Assembly: GCA_964436305.1 (NCBI GenBank)
Contig: CAYTCI010000111.1
Location: 1 to 10,065, forward strand
Length of the DNA stretch: 10,065 bases
Source of the DNA: JAKPUX01 sp964436305
Lineage (GTDB): Bacteria; Zhuqueibacterota; Zhuqueibacteria; Residuimicrobiales; Residuimicrobiaceae
Reading direction: 5' to 3'
The translations under genes were made by a program, and so were the position numbers. Positions within the stretch are counted from its first letter, which is position 1, and each line of letters starts with the position of its first letter. Of the stretch, positions 1-6,261 are shown piece after piece. The notes under the pieces are model-generated. The model worked only from the letters and a program-made list of their open reading frames with translations. It was not told the DNA's origin and made no database searches.

Positions 1-345
1 CGGGGCCGTGACGTCGAAACCGGAGGAGGTCAGATCGCTGTTGACGCTGCGGATGACCGCATCCAGGGTTTTAAGGGTGTCCATTTTGTCGAGGTTGACG
101 ATCACCCGTGCTGCATCCTTGCCTTCGATGGAATAGGGATTGAACTTGTAGAGCCCGTCGGCGGAGGAGTAAAATCCGACCTTCGGCCCGTCCTGCTGCA
201 GTTGCCAGCCCTGGGGATGGCTGAACGAAATGCGCAGGAAGGGTTCCTGGAACTTTTCAAATGCGGAAACGGTCGTCACTTCCTGTTTTTTGCCGCAGCC
301 GATGAGCAGCAGAAGGCCGAGAACCAGCGCCATACTTTTCTTCAT
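1..345 (-). CDS. PsbP/DcrB-like lipoprotein, 3' part cut by window edge
   Basis: Reading the minus strand from an ATG at 345 gives 115 codons open to the window edge, so only the N-terminal part is seen. Residues 1-17 form a lipoprotein signal: two lysines, a leucine-rich core, and the lipobox LIGC with Cys17 as the lipidated residue. The mature part has the segment FLRISFSHPQGWQL followed by VGFYSS, the pattern of PsbP/Mog1-like or DUF1795-type domains (an amphipathic strand, P-x-GW, then a strand with F/Y-S-S). It would be anchored to a membrane facing the periplasm. AAGGGA lies 5 bases before the ATG as a plausible ribosome site. It follows the TPR gene by 46 bases with no visible terminator, so it is probably the last or a late gene of the same operon. 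The fold assignment rests on pattern recognition; the specific function is unknown. Confidence 0.75.
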   Translation of the reverse strand, partial: MKKSMALVLGLLLLIGCGKKQEVTTVSAFEKFQEPFLRISFSHPQGWQLQQDGPKVGFYSSADGLYKFNPYSIEGKDAARVIVNLDKMDTLKTLDAVIRSVNSDLTSSGFDVTAP

Positions 346-391
346 GAGAGTCCCTTTCTGATTGGGTTAAGGGGCTGAACAAGTGATTTCG

Positions 392-2050
392 TCAGTTATA
401 AAGTTGGAGAATATCCAGACCTTTCTTGGCATCCGCATTTTTGGGATCGAGGCGCAGCACCTTTTCGTACTGGGCCTTGGCCTCGTCACGGCGGTCAAGG
501 GCGTGCAAGACCTGGGCGCGCCAGAGGTTCAGCTCGATATCGTTGGGCTTGAATTCGATGGCTTTGGTGACCGCGTTGATCGCCTGGGCGTTGTTTTTTT
601 CGACCAGGTAGGAAAAGGTGATAAAGCTGTAGGCTTCGCCCAGTTCGTTCTTGTAATTATTTTTCAGGGTGTCGGCAAGCTGGGCCATGGTCTCATAGGC
701 TTGACGCGCCGCCTTGAGGGAGTCGGCGCCGCGGAGCGCGCGGCCAAGGTAGAGATAGCCGGAGATATAGCTCGGACGCAGGGCGATGGCGGTGCGCAAG
801 GCCTTGGTCGCCGGCTGGTAATCTTCCAGCGCCATCTTGCAGAGGGCGAAATTGATATAGCCATTGGGATAGGTCGAATCCGCCTTGATCCGGTTCTGGA
901 ACATCGTCGCGGCCTTTTCCCACTGCTTGGTGCGCATGTAGGAGGCGCCCATATCATTGAAGAGGTCGTCCTGTTCGGGATTTTTGGCCAGCGATTTTTC
1001 CATGTAGACCAGCGCCAGGCTGTCGTTTTTCAGGGCATAATAGCTTTTGCCAAAGCGTTTGGCGTCCTCGAAGCTGAGGGTATCGACGGCGGCCAGCCTG
1101 GTGTAGGAATCGACGGCCGGCTGGTATTGCTTGAGCATGTAATTAGCCTTGGCGGCGAGGCGCAGGGCGAGGGGATCATTGGGATTGCTTTTGAGCAGAT
1201 GCTCGGCGGCGCTCAAGGCCGATTCAAACTGCCGGCTTTTATCCAGAGCCTCGCTGTACATCGTCCAGGTGGCCTGGTCCTCGGGGTGGCGCACCACGTA
1301 TTTTTCCAGGTAGGTTGTGGCATTTTTATATTGTTTGGAGAGCATGTAGATGCGGCTCACCTCGAGGGCGGCCTTGTCATTCTCCGGCTGATGGACCAGG
1401 ACGCTGCGGTACATTTGGGCGGCTTCATTGTAGCGGCGGTCCTTGAGGTAGAGATCGGCCATCTTGGCGCGCAATTCGACCTGGACAGAATCATGTTTGA
1501 TCGACTCCTCGAACTGCATCAGGGCCACCGGTTCGGCGCCGAGCTTGAGATAGGCTTCTCCCAGCCCGCGGTAGACCTGCGCATTGTTGGGCAGCTGCTG
1601 TTTGGCCTGTGAGAAGGCCACTTCGGCCTGGTTGGTCGAATCCGCCGCCAGGTGGAGCCAGCCGAGCTGAATGAGAAGTTCCGCATTGTTTTTGGTCGGC
1701 TTCATCGCCTTGCGCAGGGAGGCATAGGCATCTGCATTGTGGTTTTGCGCCATCTGTGCCTGAACCAGGATCTGCCAGGTAGCCGGATTCTTGTCATCCA
1801 CCATCAGGGCGTTTTTAGCAGTCGCTTCGGCAAGAACGGCCTTGCCGCCCTGCATCTGGGCCTTGGCCAGAGCGTTCAGGGCCGCAGTGTTGCGTGGATT
1901 CAGATCGATGGCTTTCTGGAAGAGGGCGGCGGCCTCATCGAATTTGCCCTGGTTGAGGAGCGCAAGGCCTTCGGCAACCTTATCCTGGCCGGCTGCAGGG
2001 AGGACCAGGAGCACCAGCACCAGGCAGAGCAATGCAGAAAATCGTTTCAT
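392..2050 (-). CDS. Secreted tetratricopeptide-repeat (TPR) protein
   Basis: This 552-residue protein begins with a Sec signal peptide (residues 1-21; hydrophobic run of L/V, likely cleavage after PAAG before Gln22), so it should act in the periplasm. Nearly all the rest is TPR solenoid, about 14 helix pairs by eye. Clear repeats include one near residues 27-56 (A-LLNQGKFDEAAALFQKAI pattern), one near 170-186 (YLKLGAEPVALMQFEES), and the last at about 515-545 (A-LDRRDEAKAQYEKVLRLDP). TPR arrays bind peptides or partner proteins and have no catalytic activity. The start is supported by AGGAG ten bases upstream. The gene lies 13 bases after the PstS-like gene, in the ExbB/ExbD/TonB operon. This placement suggests an assembly or adaptor protein for that envelope complex, which is inference. 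TPR identity is certain; the partner is unknown. Confidence 0.9.
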   Translation of the reverse strand: MKRFSALLCLVLVLLVLPAAGQDKVAEGLALLNQGKFDEAAALFQKAIDLNPRNTAALNALAKAQMQGGKAVLAEATAKNALMVDDKNPATWQILVQAQMAQNHNADAYASLRKAMKPTKNNAELLIQLGWLHLAADSTNQAEVAFSQAKQQLPNNAQVYRGLGEAYLKLGAEPVALMQFEESIKHDSVQVELRAKMADLYLKDRRYNEAAQMYRSVLVHQPENDKAALEVSRIYMLSKQYKNATTYLEKYVVRHPEDQATWTMYSEALDKSRQFESALSAAEHLLKSNPNDPLALRLAAKANYMLKQYQPAVDSYTRLAAVDTLSFEDAKRFGKSYYALKNDSLALVYMEKSLAKNPEQDDLFNDMGASYMRTKQWEKAATMFQNRIKADSTYPNGYINFALCKMALEDYQPATKALRTAIALRPSYISGYLYLGRALRGADSLKAARQAYETMAQLADTLKNNYKNELGEAYSFITFSYLVEKNNAQAINAVTKAIEFKPNDIELNLWRAQVLHALDRRDEAKAQYEKVLRLDPKNADAKKGLDILQLYN

Positions 2051-2063
2051 GAGTTCAATACTC

Positions 2064-2999
2064 CTATCTAATCTGAACGAGACGGATGGGCATAGTGGTT
2101 GGGACCAGACCGGAATTCAGGATAATCTTTTGTCCCGGGGCGCTGGCGATAAAGGAGCAAAATCCGGCCGCGAGCTGCGATTTGCGATTGAAATAGACAT
2201 AGAGCGGATAATAGAGCGGGTACTTTTTCAGATAGACGTTGGCCTGGTGCATCTTGAGGTGCACCGGGGCGCCGGTCGAGTCGGTCCCGGTGAAAGCCAG
2301 GGCGCGCACCATGCCGTCGGGCTCTTCCGTGAGAGCCTTCAGGGAATCCTCCTTGACACAGGCGAGTGAGGCGATCCCCAGCGCCTGGGAATGCCTGGCC
2401 ACATACTCGACAACCTCGGATTGGGCGGCGGTCATGACGGCCGGAACAAAGTCCTCGCTGCGCCGCAGGAAATGGTACTTGAGCAGCTCATAGGCACCGG
2501 AATTTTTGCCGGGGGTGACCAGCTGAATCGGGCCCGTCAAGCCGCTTCCCGGCAGTTGTTGCCAGGAGGTCAGACGTTGATCGATGATGGCGTGCAGGTC
2601 GGCCATGGAGAGGGCTTGCAGGTCATTAACGCGGTTGACCAGCAGGGCCAGGGCATCGAGGGCCACCTGGATCGAATCGATCTCGAGTTCATCCTTGTTG
2701 ATGATGCGGAGTTCTTCCGCATTCAGGGCCCGGTCGGTGAGGACCAGCCGGACGCTGTCATTGATCAGATGGACCAGACATTCGCGGGTGGAGGCGCTGT
2801 AGAGCGCAATGTACGCCTTGTTGTAGAGGCTGCAAAAGAGATCCGCCTCTTTGGCCGCCAGTGCTGCGTGGGAATCCGAGACGTAGACACCGAGACGGCC
2901 GCTGGTCGGGCTCTCCTTGGGCCGGGTGTCCACCTTGCATGAACTCCAGGCCAGCGCGCCCAGCAGGCTGACGAGCAACAGGTTACTCTTCATCGACAT
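2064..2999 (-). CDS. PstS-like periplasmic substrate-binding lipoprotein
   Basis: This 311-residue protein belongs to the PstS-like type II periplasmic binding family. It starts with a lipoprotein signal (hydrophobic residues 7-17, then WSSC with Cys21; the -3 Trp is unusual). Family motifs appear in order: LTDRALN at 87-93, DALALLVN at 115-122, SW at 145-146, GKNSGAYELLK at 164-174, YPLYYPLYVYF at 260-270 and SAPGQKIILNSGLVP at 286-300. The start at 2999 is chosen because CAGGAGG ends 7 bases before it; an internal ATG at 2993 is less well placed. The coding region overlaps the upstream small membrane protein gene by 17 bases. No pstC, pstA or pstB is nearby; the gene sits in a TonB/ExbBD operon. 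Compared with E. coli PstS, the Arg135 position seems to be Pro163 and the Thr141 position Ala169, so phosphate binding is doubtful. The family call is firm, the ligand is not. Confidence 0.85.
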   Translation of the reverse strand: MSMKSNLLLVSLLGALAWSSCKVDTRPKESPTSGRLGVYVSDSHAALAAKEADLFCSLYNKAYIALYSASTRECLVHLINDSVRLVLTDRALNAEELRIINKDELEIDSIQVALDALALLVNRVNDLQALSMADLHAIIDQRLTSWQQLPGSGLTGPIQLVTPGKNSGAYELLKYHFLRRSEDFVPAVMTAAQSEVVEYVARHSQALGIASLACVKEDSLKALTEEPDGMVRALAFTGTDSTGAPVHLKMHQANVYLKKYPLYYPLYVYFNRKSQLAAGFCSFIASAPGQKIILNSGLVPTTMPIRLVQIR

Positions 3000-3207
3000 G
3001 GGTGTGCCTCCTGTACTTTGAGGGTTTGGGTTTCCAGAAGGTGACCAGGAAACGATAGATGCTCATCAGGATCAGCACCACACCGAAGGTATAGCGTACC
3101 TGCGGCAGGACCTGGAAGTGTAGCAGTCCGGTGACGATCGCCACGCCGGCACAGAACGTAATGCCGGCGATGGCGAATGCGAACACTTTTCCGGGTTCGA
3201 GAGACAT
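2983..3207 (-). CDS. Small two-helix membrane protein of the TonB operon
   Basis: This is a 74-residue protein with two predicted transmembrane helices at about residues 8-29 and 37-57, joined by a short loop (HFQVLPQVR). A strongly basic and then acidic C-terminal tail follows (KPKPSKYRRHTHVDEE), which by the positive-inside rule should be cytoplasmic. No known domain is recognised. It lies 13 bases after the tonB stop and overlaps the start of the PstS-like gene by 17 bases, so it is translated with both. No clear Shine-Dalgarno sequence precedes it, which points to coupling with tonB translation. A GTG at 3213 would add two residues; the ATG at 3207 is preferred only because it is an ATG. 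It could be a structural partner of the ExbB/ExbD/TonB complex, by context alone. Confidence 0.75.
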   Translation of the reverse strand: MSLEPGKVFAFAIAGITFCAGVAIVTGLLHFQVLPQVRYTFGVVLILMSIYRFLVTFWKPKPSKYRRHTHVDEE

Positions 3208-3220
3208 CGTCACACGGGGA

Positions 3221-3964
3221 TTAATTGAGCTTGAAGTTGAACGACAGGGAGATCCAGACCGAAACCGGGCCGGTTTTCATCATCGCCGGGGTAAAGATCC
3301 ACTGCTTGGCGGCGTCGATGGCCGGCTGGTTAAAGATCTCCGAAGCGCTCTTGAGGATGACCACATCCTTGACCTTGCCCTCTTTGTCGACCCACAGCTT
3401 CACCCAGACCGTGCCTTCGAGGCCGGCCTTGCGCGCCAGCTCCGGATAGACCGGTTCGATGCGTTTGATGACCTGGGGTTCCTTTTCAAAGGGGACGAAG
3501 TCGGGAGGCGGCGCCTCCTCTTCATCGATGTTTTCGACGTTGACGTCCTGCTCGATCACCTGACCGCCGCCGGTGCCGGCGCCTTCACCCACGGGGCCGG
3601 TCACCGAGCTCATTTCCGTCTGGGAAGCGAAGGACTGCTCAGGGCTCACTTCCGCGTCCGGAACCGGCACGGGGATACCGACACTGGGTTTGGCCATCGG
3701 CGCCGCTGCGGAGACCGAGGGGGCGACAGCGGCACTGGCGCCCTGGATCGAGGGCGGCGGACCGAGCTCGCTGTATTTGAGGATGCGCACGGTGCGGACC
3801 GGGGCCTCCTCCTTGCCCAGCAGGGTCGCGGCCCAATAGATGCCCAGACCGAAAAACTCGATCACGGAAGCGATGATCAGGCCGTAGACCATGTACTTTT
3901 GCTTGACTTCCTTGAGCTCGGTGGCTCCATAGGGGAGTCTTGCTTTTTCCGCAAGTTCTGTCAT
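3221..3964 (-). CDS. tonB: TonB family energy transducer
   Basis: This 247-residue protein has the standard TonB layout. A short cytoplasmic N-terminus leads to one membrane anchor at about 25-48. A low-complexity periplasmic spacer rich in Pro, Ala, Ser, Gly and Glu covers about 66-162. The C-terminal TonB domain spans about 165-247, with IEPVYPELARKAGLEGTVWV, then W-VDKEGKVKDVVI and the closing A-KQW-F-PA segment. TonB passes energy from ExbB/ExbD to outer-membrane or periplasmic partners. The ATG at 3964 is chosen because GGAGGAGGAG lies just upstream; an in-frame start at 4036 would overlap exbD and precede that ribosome site, so it is rejected. It lies 22 bases after the second exbD. No TonB-dependent receptor is encoded in this window, so the client is unknown. 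Confidence 0.95.
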   Translation of the reverse strand: MTELAEKARLPYGATELKEVKQKYMVYGLIIASVIEFFGLGIYWAATLLGKEEAPVRTVRILKYSELGPPPSIQGASAAVAPSVSAAAPMAKPSVGIPVPVPDAEVSPEQSFASQTEMSSVTGPVGEGAGTGGGQVIEQDVNVENIDEEEAPPPDFVPFEKEPQVIKRIEPVYPELARKAGLEGTVWVKLWVDKEGKVKDVVILKSASEIFNQPAIDAAKQWIFTPAMMKTGPVSVWISLSFNFKLN

Positions 3965-3986
3965 GATACTCTCCTCCTCCAGGAAG

Positions 3987-4481
3987 TTAGATCGCCTTGG
4001 CGATGAGTTGGCTGTCAATCTCCTTGAACGGCGCAATCGAGAACCGGGTGATGTTGGCCAGGTTCAGCTCGTCCATGATATTGACCATCAATTCGTAGGT
4101 CCCTTGGCGTTCCACCTTGATGAGGACGACCAGCTTGGGATTGCTCTTGCTGCGGTCGACCATCAGGGGACGTAATTCTTTGAATTCAATCCGTTGCGGT
4201 GTCTCCATTCCCATATTGACGTAAATGGAGCCATCGGCGGTCGCGCGAATGGTCAGCAGACTGGTTTCGGCAACCTCCACCTTGACATCGGAGTCAGGCG
4301 GCAGGTTGATCTCCATCGTCTGCGGCGTATTGAAGACCGTGGTGAGCATGAAGAAGGTGATCAGAAGCATCATGATGTCCACCATCGGGGTCATATCAAT
4401 ACCCACCCCTACGCGTTTTTTATGTTTTTTGCCACCCTTGCCTTTCGGTTCCTTGGGGGCAACAACATCAGCTCCTGCCAT
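3987..4481 (-). CDS. exbD: ExbD/TolR family protein, second copy
   Basis: This 164-residue protein has a Lys/Gly-rich cytoplasmic N-terminus (about 10-24). The signature IDMTPMVDIMMLLITFFML follows, with the membrane helix at about 35-50 and the proton-conducting Asp at residue 35. The rest is a periplasmic domain. ExbD/TolR dimers work inside an ExbB/TolQ pentamer and couple the proton gradient to TonB. It starts 12 bases after the first exbD; GGAG lies 7 bases before the ATG and abuts the preceding stop codon, which suggests translational coupling. It is longer than the first copy at the N-terminus and differs strongly in the periplasmic part, so the two are diverged paralogs rather than a recent duplication. 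Family assignment is secure. Confidence 0.95.
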   Translation of the reverse strand: MAGADVVAPKEPKGKGGKKHKKRVGVGIDMTPMVDIMMLLITFFMLTTVFNTPQTMEINLPPDSDVKVEVAETSLLTIRATADGSIYVNMGMETPQRIEFKELRPLMVDRSKSNPKLVVLIKVERQGTYELMVNIMDELNLANITRFSIAPFKEIDSQLIAKAI

Positions 4482-4493
4482 ACTTTAACTCCA

Positions 4494-4958
4494 TCAGATT
4501 TTTTCGAGTTCCGTTACAAGGTTGAACCGGGTGATTTTGACCTTCTGCAGGATGTTCATCACATCCTCGATCGGACCAAATGGCGTCTCCTTGTCAGCCT
4601 TGATCACGGTGCGCAATTTGGGATTGGCAATGCGGGCCTGGATCAGCAAATCGGCCAGCTGCTGCTTGTCCTGAAGCTGAATACCCGAGCGCAGGGCATT
4701 CTCTTCACCGAAGAGCCGGCCGCGAAGTCGCTGGGAATCCAGCCCGAGAAAAAAGCGGTCGTCTTTGGTCACCGTGATGGTCATCACATCCGACTCGGGC
4801 AACTTGAACTGCGAATGCGACGAGGGGAGGATGACATCGGCCTCTGCAGGTGGTTTGAAGCGTGTCGTCAACATGAAGAAAGTCAACAACAGCATCATAA
4901 TGTCCACCATGGGCGTCATGTCGATCCGGATATTGCTACGCCCTTTCTTATGCTGCAT
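4494..4958 (-). CDS. exbD: ExbD/TolR family protein, first copy
   Basis: This 154-residue ExbD/TolR protein has a very short basic N-terminus (residues 2-11) and then IDMTPMVDIMMLLLTFFML. The essential membrane Asp is residue 19 and the helix runs to about 34. The periplasmic domain includes an insert-like stretch (about 68-98, LGLDSQRLRGRLFGEENALR) absent from the neighbouring ExbD, followed by the conserved V-IKADK segment near 117-121. It would be part of the stator-like ExbB/ExbD proton channel. GAGG is nine bases before the ATG. It lies 18 bases after exbB and 12 before the second exbD. The extra periplasmic length suggests that the two ExbDs contact different partners, which is inference. 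Confidence 0.95.
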   Translation of the reverse strand: MQHKKGRSNIRIDMTPMVDIMMLLLTFFMLTTRFKPPAEADVILPSSHSQFKLPESDVMTITVTKDDRFFLGLDSQRLRGRLFGEENALRSGIQLQDKQQLADLLIQARIANPKLRTVIKADKETPFGPIEDVMNILQKVKITRFNLVTELEKI

Positions 4959-4976
4959 GGCTGTTTACCTCGTCAG

Positions 4977-5705
4977 TTATTTGTTGCTTTCTTTTTCGGC
5001 CAGGGTGGTGACCATCGAGTAGGTGGATTCATCGATCATGTAGGTAAAGTTGTCGATGCGGGTGCTGAAGTAGTTGAACGACACGATACCCAGGATGGCC
5101 GTGATCAGACCACCAGCGGTGTTGATAAGGGCTTCGGAGATACCCAGCGACAGGGCGATGGCATCGGGGGCACCCGACTTGGCCAGGGCCTTGAAGGACT
5201 TGATCATACCAAGGGTGGTGCCGAGCAGACCGACGAGCACACCGATCGAGGCCAGGGTCGAAATACCCACCAGGTTTCTCTCCAGCAGCGGAACTTCCAG
5301 CATCATCGATTCCTCGACGGCATGCTGCATCTCTTCCATGGTCTCCTTGGCGGAGAGGTGGGCGCCGGAGGCCTTCAGCAGTTTGTACTTTTCCAGACCG
5401 GCACGGAGGACGCTGGCCGGGGTGCCACGCTGTTTGTCACAAGCGGCGATGGCGGCATCGATGTTGCCGGCCTTGATCTCCTGCTGCAGCTTGCGGTAGA
5501 AGGCGGGAAGAGAACCCTTGCCTTTGGCTTTACCCAGGGCCAGCAGACGTTCGACGATGAAGGTGAGCAGCATCAGGATCATCATGATCAGGATGGGGAC
5601 GAGAATACCACCTTGTTTGATGTAGTCCGGCAAAAACTGGAAGACGATGAGGCCGACGATGAACGCCACGACCATGACGATGGTGATGAAGAGACCTTGT
5701 TTCAT
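4977..5705 (-). CDS. exbB: MotA/TolQ/ExbB proton channel family protein
   Basis: This 242-residue protein has four hydrophobic segments (about 7-25, 33-53, 147-168 and 190-212), one more at the N-terminus than classical three-helix ExbB. The family core is clear: LLERNLVGISTLASIGVLVGLLGTTLGMIKSF at about 140-171 in two adjoining parts, then GISEALINTAGGLITAI at 188-204. It forms the inner-membrane channel around ExbD and uses the proton gradient to drive TonB. The ATG at 5705 is preferred because AAAGGAG stands about nine bases upstream and the next residues enter the first helix. The open frame reaches 5942, but that part overlaps the STAS gene and looks non-coding. It is 35 bases after the STAS gene and 18 before exbD. 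Confidence 0.95.
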   Translation of the reverse strand: MKQGLFITIVMVVAFIVGLIVFQFLPDYIKQGGILVPILIMMILMLLTFIVERLLALGKAKGKGSLPAFYRKLQQEIKAGNIDAAIAACDKQRGTPASVLRAGLEKYKLLKASGAHLSAKETMEEMQHAVEESMMLEVPLLERNLVGISTLASIGVLVGLLGTTLGMIKSFKALAKSGAPDAIALSLGISEALINTAGGLITAILGIVSFNYFSTRIDNFTYMIDESTYSMVTTLAEKESNK

Positions 5706-5740
5706 GGTGCTTTCTCCTTTGATGTGAAGGGGATAGTGGA

Positions 5741-6106
5741 TTAGTGGTTGATGGATTCCATGGTTTGGAAACTGGCAATGGCTTCGTCCCGGCTCTCTTC
5801 GACCTCGAAGACGCTGATGAGTTTGGTGATCACAAAGAGATTCTGGATCCCCTTGCCCATCTCGCAGAGCTTGATCTGGCCGCCGCCGCGGGTGTACATG
5901 GTATGCAGTCCCACCAGGGTGCCGATACCAAGGCTGTTGCAATAGGTGACACCGCTCAAGTCGATGATCAGCTTGCGATTGCCCTGCTCGAAGAGGTCGG
6001 CGACACCGGATTTCAGTTCGTCGCTCTCCTCGCCCCCCACCAGAGCGCCTCGCGGGCTGACAATGGCGATATCCAGGTTATTCATGGTCATGACTTTGAC
6101 GGCCAA
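5741..6106 (-). CDS. STAS domain protein, anti-anti-sigma factor like
   Basis: This 121-residue single-domain protein matches the SpoIIAA/RsbV STAS fold. It has an N-terminal strand with IAIVSPRGALVGG, a middle strand-turn KLIIDLSGVTYCNSLGIGTL, and a C-terminal part with LFVITKLISVFEVEESRDEAI. The phosphorylatable Ser of the family (the first Ser of DSSGLG) corresponds to Ser58 in NSLGIG. Such proteins are switched by serine kinases and phosphatases and bind anti-sigma or other regulatory partners in the cytoplasm. The start is probably the TTG at 6106, because GAGGAGGG lies exactly 7 bases upstream. The ATGs at 6091 and 6085 would be 22 or more bases from it. It is the first gene of the exbB-exbD-tonB operon. 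No partner kinase or phosphatase is encoded here. The domain is certain, the target unknown. Confidence 0.9.
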   Translation of the reverse strand: MAVKVMTMNNLDIAIVSPRGALVGGEESDELKSGVADLFEQGNRKLIIDLSGVTYCNSLGIGTLVGLHTMYTRGGGQIKLCEMGKGIQNLFVITKLISVFEVEESRDEAIASFQTMESINH

Positions 6107-6112
6107 AGCGGA

Positions 6113-6121
6113 TCCCTCCTC
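6113..6121 (-). promoter_or_regulatory. Ribosome binding site that fixes a TTG start for the STAS gene
   Basis: On the minus strand GAGGAGGG (6121-6114) is a near-perfect Shine-Dalgarno sequence. The spacer ATCCGCT leads to TTG at 6106-6104, a 7-base spacing. The nearest in-frame ATG codons are 15 and 21 bases further on, too far for this site. Confidence 0.7.
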
Positions 6122-6158
6122 ACACGGACGTTCACCCGTTGCACTTCCTGCCGCCGCT

Positions 6159-6187
6159 ATTATATCAACTTTTATGCCAAAATGCAA
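6159..6187 (-). promoter_or_regulatory. Extended -10 sigma-70 promoter for the STAS-exbB-tonB operon
   Basis: On the minus strand a perfect TATAAT (6164-6159) is preceded by TGA (6167-6165), giving the extended -10 pattern TGnTATAAT. Seventeen bases upstream is TTGCAT (6187-6182), a weak -35 (3 of 6). Transcription should start near 6152, about 45 bases before the STAS start codon. The surrounding bases are AT-rich, unlike the rest of the window. Confidence 0.65.
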
Positions 6188-6197
6188 AAGATTGTTT

Positions 6198-6213
6198 CTT
6201 GTTAAAAAACAAG
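6198..6213. repeat. Perfect dyad upstream of the operon promoter
   Basis: CTTGTT (6198-6203) and AACAAG (6208-6213) are perfect inverted repeats around AAAA. The dyad lies about 10 bases upstream of the -35 box of the extended -10 promoter, roughly at -46 to -61. It could be a regulator site, or a hairpin in any transcript from further upstream. It has no adjacent U-tract, so it is not a clear terminator. Confidence 0.45.
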
Positions 6214-6230
6214 GCTCTCTCCCTGGGCCG

Positions 6231-6245
6231 GCCGGCAGCGCCGGC
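6231..6245 (-). other. GC-rich stem-loop, possible end of the two-component transcript
   Basis: GCCGGC, AGC, GCCGGC (6231-6245) can fold into a six-pair stem with a three-base loop. On the minus strand it lies 108 bases after the response regulator stop. A U-rich run (TTGTTTTTT) follows only after about 18 bases, so it does not meet the rule for a rho-independent terminator. It may instead be structure at the 5' end of a transcript from the upstream promoter candidate. Confidence 0.3.
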
Positions 6246-6261
6246 ATGACCCATTGCAAAT

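Noticed and set aside
346..391. Terminator between the TPR gene and the edge lipoprotein
   Set aside because: The 46-base gap has no stem followed by a U-tract on the minus strand.
383..1612. Plus-strand open frame of 409 codons opposite the TPR gene
   Set aside because: The repeat-like pattern comes from the TPR repeats on the other strand. There is no signal peptide or start signal.
2064..2999. Part of a classic Pst phosphate uptake operon
   Set aside because: No pstC, pstA, pstB or phoU gene is present, and the binding residues look altered.
3965..4036. Upstream start for TonB at 4036
   Set aside because: It would overlap exbD by 50 bases and add an Arg/Ser-rich tail. The GGAGGAGGAG site points to the ATG at 3964.
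4194..5744. Plus-strand open frame of about 516 codons across exbD and exbB
   Set aside because: It is antisense to three genes with clear motifs. Its His/Gln/Asp-rich composition is an antisense artefact, and no ribosome site or promoter was seen.
5706..5942. N-terminal extension of ExbB by 79 codons
   Set aside because: The extra part overlaps the STAS gene in another frame and is rich in Arg, His and Pro. A good ribosome site precedes the ATG at 5705.
6107..6259. N-terminal extension of the STAS protein to 6259
   Set aside because: The extra 51 codons run through the promoter and ribosome site and do not resemble the STAS family.
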